45,414 nt of DNA, from assembly GCA_003313425.1 (NCBI GenBank), contig NHZP01000107.1:1-45414 (forward strand), in the 5' to 3' direction. Below, piece after piece: positions 1 through 10,733 of this stretch; positions within the stretch are counted from its first letter, which is position 1; every line of letters starts with the position of its first letter. A model generated the notes under the pieces. That model worked only from the letters and a program-made list of their open reading frames with translations. It made no database searches and was not told the DNA's origin. The DNA is from Pseudopyrenochaeta lycopersici. Its lineage: Eukaryota > Ascomycota > Dothideomycetes > Pleosporales > Pseudopyrenochaetaceae. The position numbers and the translations under genes are program-made.

Positions 1-2162
1 GTAGCAATGGAGGTATTCAGATGAATTGATTCTGAATCATTAAATGTATATTGAGCATTTAATTTTGATTCACTAACAGTTTCTATGCTTATACCTGTTT
101 TAATAGTTTCTTCTTTAGTACATATATATTCAATAGGTTATGAGCCATGACCCACATATACAGAGATTCTTCAGTTATTTAAGCTTATTCACATTTATGA
201 TGGTTATATTAGTTACAGCTAACAATTACTTATTAATGTTTGTAGGTTGAGAAGGTGTAGGAGTTTGTTCATATCTTTTAGTATGTTTCTGATTTAGTAG
301 AATTGCAGCAAATCAAAGCTCTATTTCAGCCTTTTTAACTAATAGAGTAGGTGATTGCTTCTTAACTATAGGTATGTTTGCTATATTATTAGCATTTGGT
401 AATCTAGATTATGCTACAGTATTCTCATTAGCCCCTTATATGAATGAAAATCTTATAACTATTGTAGGTATATGTTTAGTAATAGGAGCTATGGCTAAAA
501 GTTCTCAAGTAGGACTTCATGTATGACTACCTATGGCAATGGAAGGTCCTACACCTGTATCTGCATTAATACATGCTGCTACAATGGTTACTGCAGGAGT
601 TTACCTATTAATGCGTTCATCTCCTGTAATTGAATATAGTACAATGGTACTTATGTTATGTTTATGATTAGGTGCAATTACAACCGTATTTAGTTCTCTT
701 ATAGGTTTATTCCAACAAGATATTAAAAAAGTTATAGCTTATTCTACTATGAGTCAATTAGGTATGATGGTTATAGCTGTAGGTTTATCTTCTTATAATA
801 TAGCTTTATTTCATTTAGTAAACCACGCTTTCTATAAAGCACTTTTATTCTTAGGGGCTGGAGCTGTTATTCATGCTGTAGCTGATAATCAAGATTTTAG
901 AAGATATGGTGGGTTAAGACCATTTTTTACCACTTACTTATTCCGTAATGCTTATAGCTTCTTTAAGTTTAGTAGCCTTCCCATTTATGACAGGATTCTA
1001 TTCAAAAGATTTTATACTTGAATCTGCTTATGGTCAATATTATTTCTCTGGTACTGTTGTTTATATAATTGCTACTATAGGAGCAATGTTTACTACATTA
1101 TATTCTGTAAAAGTATTGTATTTAACATTCCTAACTAATCCTAATGGACCTTTAATTAATTATAAACAAGCACATGAAGGTGATATATTTATGAGTTTAC
1201 CTTTAATGATTTTAGCTGTATTCTCTATATTCTTTGGATTTATAACAAAAGATATGTTTATAGGGTTAGGTTCAGGATTCTTTTCAGATAATGCTTTATT
1301 TATACACCCTTCTCATGAAATAATGTTAGATACTGAATTTGGAGTACCAACTTTATTTAAATTATTACCTTTTATTTTTACTATTTCATTAAGTGTAATT
1401 GCTATAGTCTTATCTGAATACTTATCTACTATACTAATTTATTTTAAATTATCTAGAGTAGGTTACAATATATTTAGTTTCTTTAACCAACGTTTCTTAA
1501 TAGAATTATTTTATAACAAATACATTACTGGTATCGTATTAAAACTTGGTGGACAAACTACTAAAGTAATAGATAAGGGATCTGTAGAATATATAGGACC
1601 TTATGGATTAGAAAAAGGACTATTAAATATAAGTAATACTATTGCTAGACTAAATACTGGAGTAATAACATCTTATGCACTATATATATTAATAGGGCTA
1701 ATAGTATATCTATTATTTAATTCATATATTAATAATCCTATAATTATAGTAGTACTAATTATATCTTTATCTTTACTATTACTGCAGAGTACTATAGGTA
1801 ACTACGTTAAAACAAGTCCTGAAGAATCTTCTGATGTATCTTTACAAAGTTCTATTATACGTCTACATTACATGCTTGATCTATTTGCTCAAAGAACAGA
1901 AAATCTACCTAGTGGACCACAGATGAAACAGAGATACGAGACTTTGACTCAAGTAACGGACTATGTACATTTTGAAATGAAGCAAGGAAAACTACAGTTT
2001 AGAGCTATACAGAAACTAGGAAAAGAAGGATTAGAACATAGACCTGATCTAGCTCAAGAAATTCATAGTATTATGGATCAATCTAGGGAATTTTTAGTAC
2101 AACATAGTGTAATTCTATCAGAGGGTGTAACAACTCTTATACAAACGGGAGCTTTTGGATAA
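1..2162 (+). CDS. nad5: nad5, 3' part, first reading, frame broken twice
   Basis: This is the part of NADH dehydrogenase subunit 5 present at the start of the contig; the gene begins in the other copy at 32439. Relative to that copy it lacks two bases (AT) in the tyrosine-methionine codons near 140 and has one extra T in a T-run near 925. Each change breaks the frame, so the readable frame splits at about 140 and about 925. Because the second reading of the same locus is intact, these are most likely assembly errors rather than a decayed gene. See the entry at 32439 for function and the C-terminal tail. Confidence 0.85.
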
Positions 2163-2234
2163 AACATTAGATTATCATCTTTATATTTTCTTTTTAGTTG
2201 AATATATTAGTCAAAAAACGGTTAAATTACTGTT

Positions 2235-2287
2235 AACTTGTTAAAAAAAGTGGTAAACAATTATTTACCTTTAATAGTATAACAAAA
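2235..2287 (+). other. Partial copy of the recurrent intergenic RNA element
   Basis: This has the AACTTGTTA...TATAACAA helix that opens the elements at 5083, 28916 and 31928, but no GGGAGAAG...AAAGCC second half. In its place stands the flank of a duplicated tRNA-Val. It looks like an element truncated when that tRNA was inserted. Confidence 0.45.
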
Positions 2288-2318
2288 AATAATATTACGT
2301 CTTTCTTTTTTAAACAAA

Positions 2319-2391
2319 AAGAAATTAGCTCAATTGGTAGAGCATCCGTTTTACACGCGGCAGGTTAAGTGTTCGAATCACTTATTTCTTA
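2319..2391 (+). tRNA. trnV: tRNA-Val(UAC), plus-strand duplicate
   Basis: This is a complete cloverleaf: acceptor AAGAAAT/ATTTCTT, D arm GCTC/GAGC, anticodon loop TTTACAC with UAC, and T arm AAGTG/CACTT. It is identical over 73 bases to the minus-strand tRNA-Val at 16520-16592, and the similarity extends about 40 bases upstream (the ATTACGTCTTTC flank). It is therefore a recent inverted duplication out of the minus-strand tRNA cluster. It sits between nad5 and the duplicated nad4L, where it could serve as an RNA processing signal. Confidence 0.85.
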
Positions 2392-2419
2392 CGCTAGCTA
2401 TTAACTTATATTTTATACA

Positions 2420-2689
2420 ATGAATTTATCACTAATTTTTTTTTCAATTGGAATTTTAGGCTTTGTTTTAAACAGAAAAAACATTATATTAATACTTATT
2501 TCAATAGAAATAATGTTATTGGCTATTACATTTCTAGTATTGGTTAGTTCACTTAGCTTTGACGGTATATTAGGTCAAACATATGCTATTTATATTATTG
2601 CCATAGCCAAAGCAGAATCTGCTGTAGGTTTAGGTATTTTAGTAGCTTTTTATAGATTAAGAGGAAGTATTAGTATTGAATTTAAATAA
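2420..2689 (+). CDS. nad4L: Duplicated, diverged nad4L (first reading)
   Basis: This 89-residue protein is a second version of NADH dehydrogenase subunit 4L, a small membrane subunit of complex I with three helices. It differs from the copy at 32170 at about eight residues. It has Lys where the other copy keeps the conserved Gly before AESA, next to the membrane glutamate, so the copy at 32170 looks like the standard one. The 28 bases before its ATG match the other copy, and its stop overlaps the ATG of the following chimeric ORF by one base, exactly as nad4L overlaps nad5. Whether it is functional cannot be judged. Confidence 0.85.
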   Translation: MNLSLIFFSIGILGFVLNRKNIILILISIEIMLLAITFLVLVSSLSFDGILGQTYAIYIIAIAKAESAVGLGILVAFYRLRGSISIEFK

Positions 2690-3645
2690 TGTATTTAGCT
2701 ATAATTATCTTACCACTATTAGGATCAATAGTATCTGGTTTTTTTGGTAGAAAAACTGGAATCTCAGGAGCACAAATAATTACATATACAGCTGTTGTGA
2801 TTACAAGAACATCCGCTGTTTTAGCTTTCTTTGATGTTGGATCGAATAATTTACCCAAACCGCACCAGTTTATTTTTGCAGAATTAAAAAGCTCAGGGTT
2901 GGATTTTAGTAGCATAGGCCGTTTATTAGAAAAGAAAAAAGATATGGAAGTAGAAATATCTGATCTTAGACAAGATCGTCTTGATAATTGAAACGAACTT
3001 AAAAAAGCAAAAGGTACTTTAACTTTAGCGAATCATGTAGATGATTCTAAAAACAATGCTCTTAGGGAATTAAAGAGAGATTATCCTTCGTACTTTGATG
3101 AAGATAGTGGTAATAACACAAAAGAAGGGTTAGAACAAGTAGTTGACTATCTAAATGAAGAACATTCTGATTTGCAATCACGTGTAGTGAAACTTAAAAA
3201 AGAAATACAATCTTTAGATAGAAAAATAGCAATATCAAAACAACTTAACAACCAGTTAGGTGAGTCTAGTAACGTTAATTCAATATTTCTTATTTTAACT
3301 CGCCCTTTTTACTTTGTTCCTTTACGAACATTAATTCATTATGTATTACCCTATTTTTCTTTATTTATAACTATTTTTTCACTATTATTTATCAGTTTCG
3401 TATTTCCAAGTTTAAATGTACCATACTTTATGCAAAATATTTTCGATTATATTTTTAATATAATTAAATATGAGGTAGTAATATCTTTATTACTATTATT
3501 ATGATCTTTTTATACTTACACAAAAAAGATTAAGAAATATTTTAGTATAGGTAAAAATGTTATACGTTTTGTTAAAACGAGTTACTATATAGATATTTGA
3601 ATATTATTAGTAATATTCACAATAATTATTTTTTTTAACATTTAA
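2689..3645 (+). CDS. Chimera: Nad5 N-terminus fused to unknown coiled-coil/membrane protein (first reading)
   Basis: This 318-residue ORF uses TGA as Trp. Residues 1 to about 57 copy the start of Nad5 ([13 protein letters not shown]...), including its one-base overlap with nad4L. The reading then switches to unknown sequence. The first part after the joint reads NNLPKPHQF...LKSSG and resembles the Cox1 C-terminus (PKPHAF...LQSSG). A charged, probably coiled-coil region follows (about residues 75-190), then several hydrophobic segments and a basic loop (about 200-315). No known family is recognised. The end depends on a T-run: eight T here give ...FFNI, while nine T in the other reading stop two residues earlier. 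It could be a new gene expressed through the Nad5 start region, or the remnant of a mobile ORF. Confidence 0.75.
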
Positions 3646-3687
3646 CATTTATCATAACATTTAACATTTATCATAACATTTACCATT
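3637..3687. repeat. 19-base tandem repeat
   Basis: The unit AACATTTAACATTTATCAT occurs twice in full (3637-3655, 3656-3674) with a partial third. It overlaps the end of the chimeric ORF. The remaining bases up to cob at 3879 are AT-rich spacer with one hairpin. Confidence 0.8.
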
Positions 3688-3714
3688 AAAAAAAAAAATT
3701 TATAAAATTTAATA

Positions 3715-3747
3715 GTAAGGAACATGTTTTTTTATAAAAGTCCTTAC
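3715..3747 (+). promoter_or_regulatory. Hairpin upstream of cob
   Basis: GTAAGGA pairs with TCCTTAC (7 bp) around an AT-rich loop, between the chimeric ORF and cob. It is a possible 3' end or processing signal; the function is inferred only from its position. Confidence 0.4.
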
Positions 3748-3878
3748 ATATTAAATTTATAAAAAATAAATCTATAAATAAAATTTTTCTAAAGTAGAAA
3801 AGATAATTTTAATTAAAACAGTATAACTGTTAGTATAATATATTAAATTAAAAAACAATAAAACAACAATACAAATAA

Positions 3879-5033
3879 ATGAGATTATTAAAAAGTCATC
3901 CGATTTTAAGATTAGCCAATTCTTACTTAGTAGATTCACCACAACCTCTAAATTTAAGTTACATGTGAAATTTTGGTTCTTTATTAGCCCTTTGTTTAGT
4001 TATACAAATTGTTACAGGTGTAACATTAGCAATGCATTACAACCCTAGTGTTGCTGAAGCATTTAATAGTGTAGAACATATTATGCGTGATGTAAATAAT
4101 GGATGATTAATACGTTATTTACATAGTAACACAGCTTCAGCATTTTTCTTTGTAGTTTACTTACACATAGGTAGAGGTATGTACTATGGATCTTATAGAG
4201 CACCAAGAACTCTTGTATGAACTATTGGTACTGTTATATTTATCTTAATGATGGCTACAGCTTTCTTGGGTTACGTTTTACCTTATGGGCAAATGTCATT
4301 ATGAGGTGCAACTGTTATTACTAATCTTATGAGTGCTATACCTTGAGTAGGTCAAGATATAGTTGAGTTTATATGAGGTGGTTTCAGTGTTAATAATGCA
4401 ACATTAAACAGATTCTTCTCATTACATTTTGTTTTACCTTTTGTATTAGCTGCTTTAGCACTAATGCATTTAATAGTTTTACATGATACAGCTGGATCTG
4501 GAAATCCTTTAGGTATATCAGGAAACTATGAAAGAATGCCTTTTGCACCTTATTTAATATTTAAAGATCTTATTACAATTTTTGCATTCATATTTGTGTT
4601 ATCTTTATTTGTGTTCTTTATGCCTAACGTATTAGGTGATAGTGAAAACTATGTTGTGGCAAATCCTATGCAAACTCCTGCAGCTATAGTTCCGGAATGA
4701 TACCTTCTTCCTTTCTATGCTATATTAAGATCTATTCCTAATAAATTATTAGGAGTTATAGCTATGTTCTCTGCTATTCTTATATTATTATTATTACCTG
4801 TAACAGATATAAGTAGATCAAGAGGTATGCAATTTAGACCTTTAAGTAAAGCAGCTTTCTTTGTGTTTGTTGCTAATTTTTTAATCTTAATGCAGTTAGG
4901 AGCTAAACACGTAGAATCTCCATTTATTGAATTTGGTCAAATAAGTACTGTTTTATATTTCTTATACTTTACAGTAATAATGTATGGTGTTACTCTTATT
5001 GAAAACACTTTTGTGGACTTAAGACACAAATAA
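3879..5033 (+). CDS. cob: Cytochrome b
   Basis: This 384-residue protein is the haem-b-carrying membrane subunit of the cytochrome bc1 complex (complex III). It starts [21 protein letters not shown], the usual fungal start, and has the expected length. Recognisable parts are the [20 protein letters not shown] helix with its haem ligand His, the [20 protein letters not shown] quinol-site region, and the LHFVLPF helix. Trp is encoded by TGA. There is no intron, although cob often carries several in fungi. The recurrent structured element lies downstream. Confidence 0.98.
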
Positions 5034-5082
5034 GAAAAACAACGTAAACAGTTAAAAATAAAATAATGATTAGATTATCATT

Positions 5083-5272
5083 AACTTGTTATGAAAATAG
5101 TAACACTCGTTATTTATAGTAACATTTGTTATAAATAATAGTATAACAAATCCTAGTATATATAATATTGTATACGTAATATGTATAATAGTCTATATAT
5201 TAGAAGATTGCATTGTAGATATATATTTACACAGCAACAGGGAGAAGAATAAACTTGTGTTTAGTAAAGCCC
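5083..5272 (+). ncRNA. Recurrent structured intergenic element, copy A
   Basis: Found between cob and nad1. The core is shared with 28916-29074 and 31928-32011: ACTTGTTAT...GTATAACAAATCC (first helix), a variable middle, then GGGAGAAGA, a small hairpin (TAAAC-TTGT-GTTTA) and TAAAGCCC. The closing GGG can pair with CCC. The hairpin keeps its pairing in all copies despite sequence change. No known RNA family is recognised. It could be an RNA 3'-end or processing signal, or a small RNA gene. Confidence 0.55.
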
Positions 5273-5415
5273 AATTATAATAAACTTGTGTAAAATGAAA
5301 TTTATTTGTAAATATAAAATATATAATCTATGTTATATAAATAGATAATTAACCTGATCAATTAAAATATACCGGTTTATTATGTGTAATTTTAAGATCA
5401 TTTTTTTAATTTAAT

Positions 5416-6531
5416 ATGTTATATTTTCCAACGATTATGTCTGTTCTTGAAGTATTAGCTGTTACTATACCTGTTTTATTAACAGTAGCTTTTGTAACTG
5501 TAGCTGAAAGAAAAACAATGGCTAGTATGCAAAGAAGATTGGGACCCAATGCAGTAGGTTGATATGGTCTACTTCAAGCATTCGCTGATGCTCTTAAACT
5601 TTTATTAAAAGAGTATGTTTCTCCTACACAAGCCAATATAGTATTATTTTTTCTTGGTCCTGTTATAACTTTAATTTTTGCATTATTAGGGTACGCTGTA
5701 ATACCATATGGTCCTGGTTTAATGCTGTTAGATTATAATCTGGGTATATTATATATGTTGGCTATGTCTTCATTAGCCACATATGGTATATTATTAGCAG
5801 GATGATCAGCTAATTCTAAATATGCATTCTTAGGGTCATTAAGAAGTACAGCTCAATTAATTAGTTATGAGTTAATTTTAAGCTCTGCTATACTTTTAGT
5901 AGTACTATTAGCAGGTAGTTTAGACATAACTGTTATTATAGAAGCCCAAAGAGCTATTTGATATGTAGTACCTTTATTTCCTATATTCATTATATTTTTT
6001 ATAGGATCTATTGCAGAAACGAATAGAGCTCCATTTGATTTAGCCGAAGCTGAATCAGAATTAGTTAGTGGTTTTATGACAGAACATTCAGCTGTTATAT
6101 TTGTATTTTTCTTTTTAGCTGAATATGCTAGCATAGTACTTATTTGTATTTTAAATAGTATTTTATTCTTAGGTGGTTATCTATTTGACTTTAACTATTA
6201 TCTATATCCTTACTTTTATTTAGTGCAATTCATTGCAGGTGATAGTTATATGTATCTAACAGATAATGAAACTAATTTTAATGTAATTGATTTTGATAAT
6301 TATAATTCAATAATAGGAACAACTATAAGTGGTGTAGTAATAGGAGTTAAATCTAGTATAATGGTATTTGTTTTCATATGAGCTAGAGCTTCTTTCCCTA
6401 GAATACGTTATGACCAACTTATGTCTTATTGTTGAACTGTTTTATTACCAATAGTTATTGCATTTATTATACTAGTCCCATGTATATTATATAGTTTTGA
6501 AATAATGCCTTGTAATATACCTTTACTATAA
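5416..6531 (+). CDS. nad1: NADH dehydrogenase subunit 1
   Basis: This 371-residue membrane subunit of complex I lies at the quinone-binding joint between the membrane and matrix arms. It carries the [16 protein letters not shown] motif early on and [20 protein letters not shown] in the conserved matrix loop. There is an extra hydrophilic stretch (about residues 255-300, rich in Asn, Asp and Tyr) before the last helices, which makes it somewhat longer than common fungal Nad1. The start is the first ATG in frame. It is the last gene of the plus block and faces rps3 tail to tail. Confidence 0.97.
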
Positions 6532-6602
6532 ATTCACCTTAACAAAGTTATAATTATATATTTTACGTCTAATATTTTAAGTACACTATAAATTATTTTT
6601 TT

Positions 6603-6623
6603 TAGGTAATAAGGTATTACCTA
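6603..6623. terminator. Hairpin between convergent nad1 and rps3
   Basis: TAGGTAATA-AGG-TATTACCTA forms a perfect 9 bp stem with a 3-base loop. It lies in the 330-base spacer where the two transcription blocks meet and would fold in RNA from either strand. It is a candidate terminator or 3'-processing site, inferred from position and fold. I see nothing else clear in 6532-6861. Confidence 0.5.
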
Positions 6624-6861
6624 TATATTTCTTATATAATATATGTACTGCAGGTATTACTTTGATATATACTTTATAACCTTGATATAAAATTTTATGT
6701 ATCTATAATATATGTTATAATGGAAATATATTTATAGTTTTTCTAGATCATACTAATTTTAATAATAAAATTAATTATATTGTGATAAATTTTTAATCCA
6801 TTGGATAAAAATCTTAGCCAAACTATTGAACTATATTTTACTATAGGTGTATAAAAAGAGC

Positions 6862-8145
6862 TTAAAAAAATTTAAAGCTAATTGTTAACATATGACTACT
6901 TACTCAACCCTTTAACCCAAAAGTTCCATTTCTTGTTTTAGAATTAATTAGAGTATATTGTGAATTAGATTTAACGTAACCTCTTAACATAGTAGATGGT
7001 TTATTATTAAATGAGGAACGTATATTTTTTAAGCTACCTGCATATCTATATTTAAATACTGCTCTCATAGCTGTTAAACGTCTTGTTAATCTACCTGATG
7101 CTTCAAATCTTACACCACTTACTACTTGTTGTTTTATGGTATTTATAATATTGTTTTTGTTCATTGCCTCAATATTATCATCAAATGTAATGAGTGTATG
7201 TAAATCAGGTATTTTTACCATTTGTAATATAGCTTTTCTTAAAATTCTTACTGCTTTATTTTTCCTATCTCTTAGTTTTAAAGCAACTGCGGATGAAAAA
7301 ATATCACTATTTAAATGTATAGATTTTAATTCAACTAAGTTAATTTCTACCTTTTTGTTATATAACTTTTCTATTAAACTAATTAACCCTAAATTTTTTA
7401 AGTTTAGGTTTAAGCTATTAAATTTGGATTTATTAAAATTAATTAATTTTGTTGAATTAAATAATACTTTTTGTAATCTAAAAAATTTTTTTAAAAGTCT
7501 AATATTATAAGTAGGTATTTTGTATAATTTAAGATATTTTTTTCTTAAATTTACTAGCAAGTATCTTACTAAATTATCCATTGGTTTAAAGAAAGCCATA
7601 TTTCATTTTCTAAAAATAAAAAAGTTATTTTTTAGTAAATGAACTAATCTGTTTTTATGATTTGGTATAAATATTGTTTCTCCCTGAACAATTCTTTTTT
7701 TAAATCTTATCAATGTAATAATTTTTCTTATATAACGTTCAATGGATGATTTTTGTTTATTGTATACGTATAATGTAATGAAAAGTTTATTGTTAGTGTG
7801 TTTTATTTCAGCTCTACTTGCATATATTTTATTTGCCGAATAACGAATTTTGTTATCACGTCTACGTTTAAAAAGTATTTGTATTTTATCTTGTAACATA
7901 TTACAATAACTTCTAAGTAATTTATTTAGTACAGCATCAGAACTAATTAAAGATTTAATATAGGATTTATTGTAAGAATACACACTACTAAATCATTCTT
8001 TACTAGAAAAAGGATAAAAGATAATATTATTATATTCCTCTCTTTCAGAATTACTCTGTATTTTATTATTTTTATCTATAATATAATTAGTAGTTAATAA
8101 TTTATCATTAATACTATTTTGTTTATTTTTGAATATATTTAACAT
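6862..8145 (-). CDS. rps3: Ribosomal protein S3 (mitochondrial)
   Basis: This 427-residue basic protein of the small mitochondrial ribosomal subunit is typical of Dikarya mitogenomes. TGA codons (Trp) would otherwise split it into two ORFs. The ATG start gives MLNIFKNKQNS, followed by an AT-rich Asn/Lys region. The C-terminal third holds the S3-like part: VSGVRFEASGRLTRRLTAMR and the near-terminal NGTFGLKGWVSS, which matches the bacterial GTIGVKVWI end. It is the last gene of the minus block. The middle is too diverged to assign residue by residue. Confidence 0.9.
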
Positions 8146-8250
8146 AGAATATTTTTATGAATTATTGGTATAAATTAAGGAAAAATAATGAAAATTATAT
8201 GGTTAATTATGTATATTAACCTAGTAATACCATATTTATAATATAGCTTA

Positions 8251-8320
8251 AGGATATGAAGGAGTTGAACCTTATATTTATGATCTGCAATCAAAATGCA
8301 TAGCCCTATGCAACACACCC
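8251..8320 (-). tRNA. trnC: tRNA-Cys(GCA)
   Basis: Acceptor GGGTGTG/CATATCC pairs fully, with G-U pairs. D arm is GCAT/ATGC and the anticodon loop TTGCAGA gives GCA. The T stem is short (AAGG/CCTT). It lies between atp6 and rps3. Confidence 0.8.
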
Positions 8321-8410
8321 CTTTTTTGTTCTGTACTATGAGACTTCTTAAAAATAAAAAAAGTCTAATTAATTAGAAGATCAAAATATATTAGAATTAA
8401 TATAAATCAA

Positions 8411-9184
8411 TTAATGTAATTCTAATGCATCTTTAATATATGAACAAGATAGAACTACAAAAACTTGTGATTGTATAAAGGCAATACCTAATTCTAATCC
8501 AGAGAATGCAATTATAAATGCTAATGGTAATAATCCTAGTACAAAGAATATAATTCCAGAACTCATAATATTGTATGTAAATCCACTTAGAATATTTAAA
8601 AGCATATGACCTGATAATATATTAGCTGCTAATCTTAATCCTAGAGAAACATTACGTGCAAGATATGAGATAAACTCGATTAATACTAATAAAGGTAATA
8701 ATCCTAAAGGACAACCAGCAGGAACAAATAAAGAAAAGAATTTTAATCCATGTTCTTTAAACCCTAATACTGTAGCACCTAATACAACAGTAAAGCTAAG
8801 TGAGAATGTTAATATGAAATGAGATGTTGATGCGAAACTATAAGGCACCATACCTATAAGATTATTTATTAAAATAAAAATAAATAATGCATACATAAAT
8901 GGAAAGTAAGCTTGACCATTTTTATTGTTAATTTGGTTTACAACAATACTATGGATAGTAGCATATAATGTTTCTTGACTTAAAGATCATTTGTTTGGAG
9001 TAATTTTTGAATGGTTAGTTGCTAAAATACTAAAATAAAAAGTTATAAAAGCAGCTATTGTCATGTATAACCCTATATTAGTTATAGATAAGTTCATATT
9101 TGCTAATAATGGTGTATCTATACTAAATAAGTTTCTTATTTCAAATTGGTCAAGAGGACTTAAAATTGTTTGATATTTAAACAT
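8411..9184 (-). CDS. atp6: ATP synthase subunit a (Atp6)
   Basis: This 257-residue proton-channel subunit of the FO part of ATP synthase starts MFKYQTILSPLDQFEIRNLF, the fungal Atp6 start with a short cleavable leader. The key region RNVSLGLRLAANILSGH contains the essential Arg facing the c-ring. A TGA Trp near residue 67 must be read through. It is the only ATP synthase gene found in the genome; its usual partners atp8 and atp9 are absent. Confidence 0.97.
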
Positions 9185-9399
9185 ATATAAATATTATGTT
9201 TTACTACAAGTATAATATTATTTTTTCAAAAATGTTAGGATAAACTTATTAACTATATTACTATAAAATTATTTAATAGTTAAGATAAAAGTACTTAAAA
9301 ATAGGTTAATACAACAAATTAAACTGTATTCTCTTGTAAAACGTATTGTGTTGTAAAGTGTATTATACAGTAATTATTCTATATAAAATATATTACTTG

Positions 9400-9617
9400 G
9401 ATACAAGTAAGCCGGGTCATGTATGTAATATTTAACTAAAATAAAGATTAATTAAGGCTTTTTATTTAATAGTTATAATAAAATACTAAAAGTTTTTATC
9501 ATTTAAATTTCTGTGAATTACCCAAGCTTTTACCTCGCTTTTAAAAAAAGCTATACTTAAATCACTGGACTTCCCTACTGTTCTCTTAATAAAATTAAGA
9601 TGAATTACATTTGTATC
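9400..9617 (-). ncRNA. rnpB: Mitochondrial RNase P RNA
   Basis: This is the RNA subunit of the enzyme that trims tRNA 5' ends. Read on the minus strand, the ends pair as P1 (GATACAA at 9611-9617 with TTGTATC at 9400-9406). The conserved block CR-I (AGGGAAGTCCAGTG, about 9562-9576) and CR-V (GACCCGGCTTAC, about 9407-9418) are clear, and their AAGTC/GGCTT pairing makes helix P4. A third conserved block (GGGTAATTCACAGAAA, about 9508-9523) matches the GGTAA...ACAGAAA region of bacterial RNase P RNA. The length of about 218 bases fits the reduced fungal mitochondrial forms. The exact ends are inferred from P1. Confidence 0.85.
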
Positions 9618-9873
9618 ACAAGTTTAAAAATAAAGTAAATATTTTTATCTATTTATTTACATCTAATGACATTTAGGTTTATAACTATTTATCTAAAACG
9701 TATTTATTAAATATCTTATAACGTTGTTAATGTTACAATATTTATAGATCTACCATATAAATCTAGTTGCTATATCCCTTAGATTATTACAAGAAAATTC
9801 TATTTGTAAAATAGCAAGCTAACTATGTAAGTAATTTAATTACCTAATACAAGTTTTATTAAGTAATATATAT

Positions 9874-9947
9874 GAGCCGGGAGAGAAATTTGAATTCCCA
9901 CTATTAATGCATGAAATTAATGTTCTACCAATTGAACTATCCTGGCT
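9874..9947 (-). tRNA. trnM: tRNA-Met(CAU), copy 1
   Basis: The anticodon loop TTCATGC gives CAU in stem TTAAT/ATTAA. The acceptor AGCCAGG/CCCGGCT has one mismatch. This is one of three CAU tRNAs; which is the initiator is not decided. Confidence 0.88.
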
Positions 9948-9948
9948 T

Positions 9949-9995
9949 ATTATTATAAAAATTACTATTATAAAAATTACTATTATAAAAATTAT
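9949..9995. repeat. 15-base tandem repeat
   Basis: About three copies of TATTATAAAAATTAC follow the tRNA-Met. No function is evident. Confidence 0.7.
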
Positions 9996-10095
9996 TATAA
10001 AAATATAAAATAACTATAATACCTACTTAAACTTATTTTAAGTTTATCAACATGTATGATATAGTAAATAATCACCCTCTATATAATACAATATT

Positions 10096-10170
10096 GGGAG
10101 GATACCCTGACTTGAACAGGGAACTTACTGTGCCACATACAGTTGTTCTGCCAATTGAACTATATCCACC
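10096..10170 (-). tRNA. trnH: tRNA-His(GUG)
   Basis: The anticodon loop ATGTGGC lies in stem ACTGT/ACAGT. The acceptor GGTGGAT/ATCCTCC has one T-T mismatch. Confidence 0.9.
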
Positions 10171-10174
10171 TTTT

Positions 10175-10246
10175 CTATGTAGGGGTGATTCGAACACCCA
10201 TAAGTAAATACCAAAAATTTATGACTTACCATTAGTCTACTACATA
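10175..10246 (-). tRNA. trnQ: tRNA-Gln(UUG)
   Basis: Acceptor TATGTAG/CTACATA is perfect. The anticodon loop TTTTGGT, in stem TAAAT/ATTTA, gives UUG. The T arm is GGGTG/CACCC. Confidence 0.9.
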
Positions 10247-10321
10247 TTAATAATTATAAAGGTATTATAATAATAAATTAAAATATGTGAATTAAATTAT
10301 ATAACACATTAATATTATCTT

Positions 10322-10404
10322 TATGGGTAATAAGACTCGAACTTATATGAATTAATTTCACCCCGTCCTAAGCGGGACCTGTCTACCAATTTCAGCATAC
10401 CCAT
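10322..10404 (-). tRNA. trnL: tRNA-Leu(UAG)
   Basis: This is a type II tRNA with an extra variable stem (TGAA..TTCA). Acceptor ATGGGTA/TACCCAT is perfect. The anticodon loop CTTAGGA lies in stem TCCCG/CGGGG. Confidence 0.9.
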
Positions 10405-10639
10405 TTTTAGTATTAGTATACTATGCAAATAATCCTTAAATTATATAAATATATTTTTTAAAAGCTATATAAAAATATAAATTAAAAATATAACTTAAAA
10501 TATATAGACGTAAAAAAAAGATAAATTTAGTTATATTCTTATTAAAAAACATTATTATTAAATAAGTAGTGATTAACTTGTATATCATTTTTAATTTATA
10601 TTTTTATAATAAACTTAAACAATATTTGTTTAAATAATA

Positions 10640-10713
10640 TGCTCGAGATAAGATTTGAACTTATAACCTAAACATCTTCAGAGTTCCGCTCTACCGGGTT
10701 GAGCTTCTCGAGC
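10640..10713 (-). tRNA. trnF: tRNA-Phe(GAA)
   Basis: Acceptor GCTCGAG/CTCGAGC and D arm GCTC/GAGC are perfect. The anticodon loop is CTGAAGA, with a weak last pair in the anticodon stem. Confidence 0.87.
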
Positions 10714-10733
10714 CTAGTATCTTTAAACATTAA

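Noticed and set aside
1..1021. nad5 pseudogene at the contig start
   Set aside because: The frame breaks are absent from the second reading of the same locus, so assembly error explains them better.
7136..7510. 124-codon plus-strand open frame (also 39744-40118)
   Set aside because: It is antisense to rps3, whose S3 C-terminal motif is clear on the other strand.
8897..8986. Separate short gene (possibly atp8) from the frame at 8987-9184
   Set aside because: It begins with the Atp6 start SPLDQFEIRNLF and joins the main atp6 frame once TGA is read as Trp.
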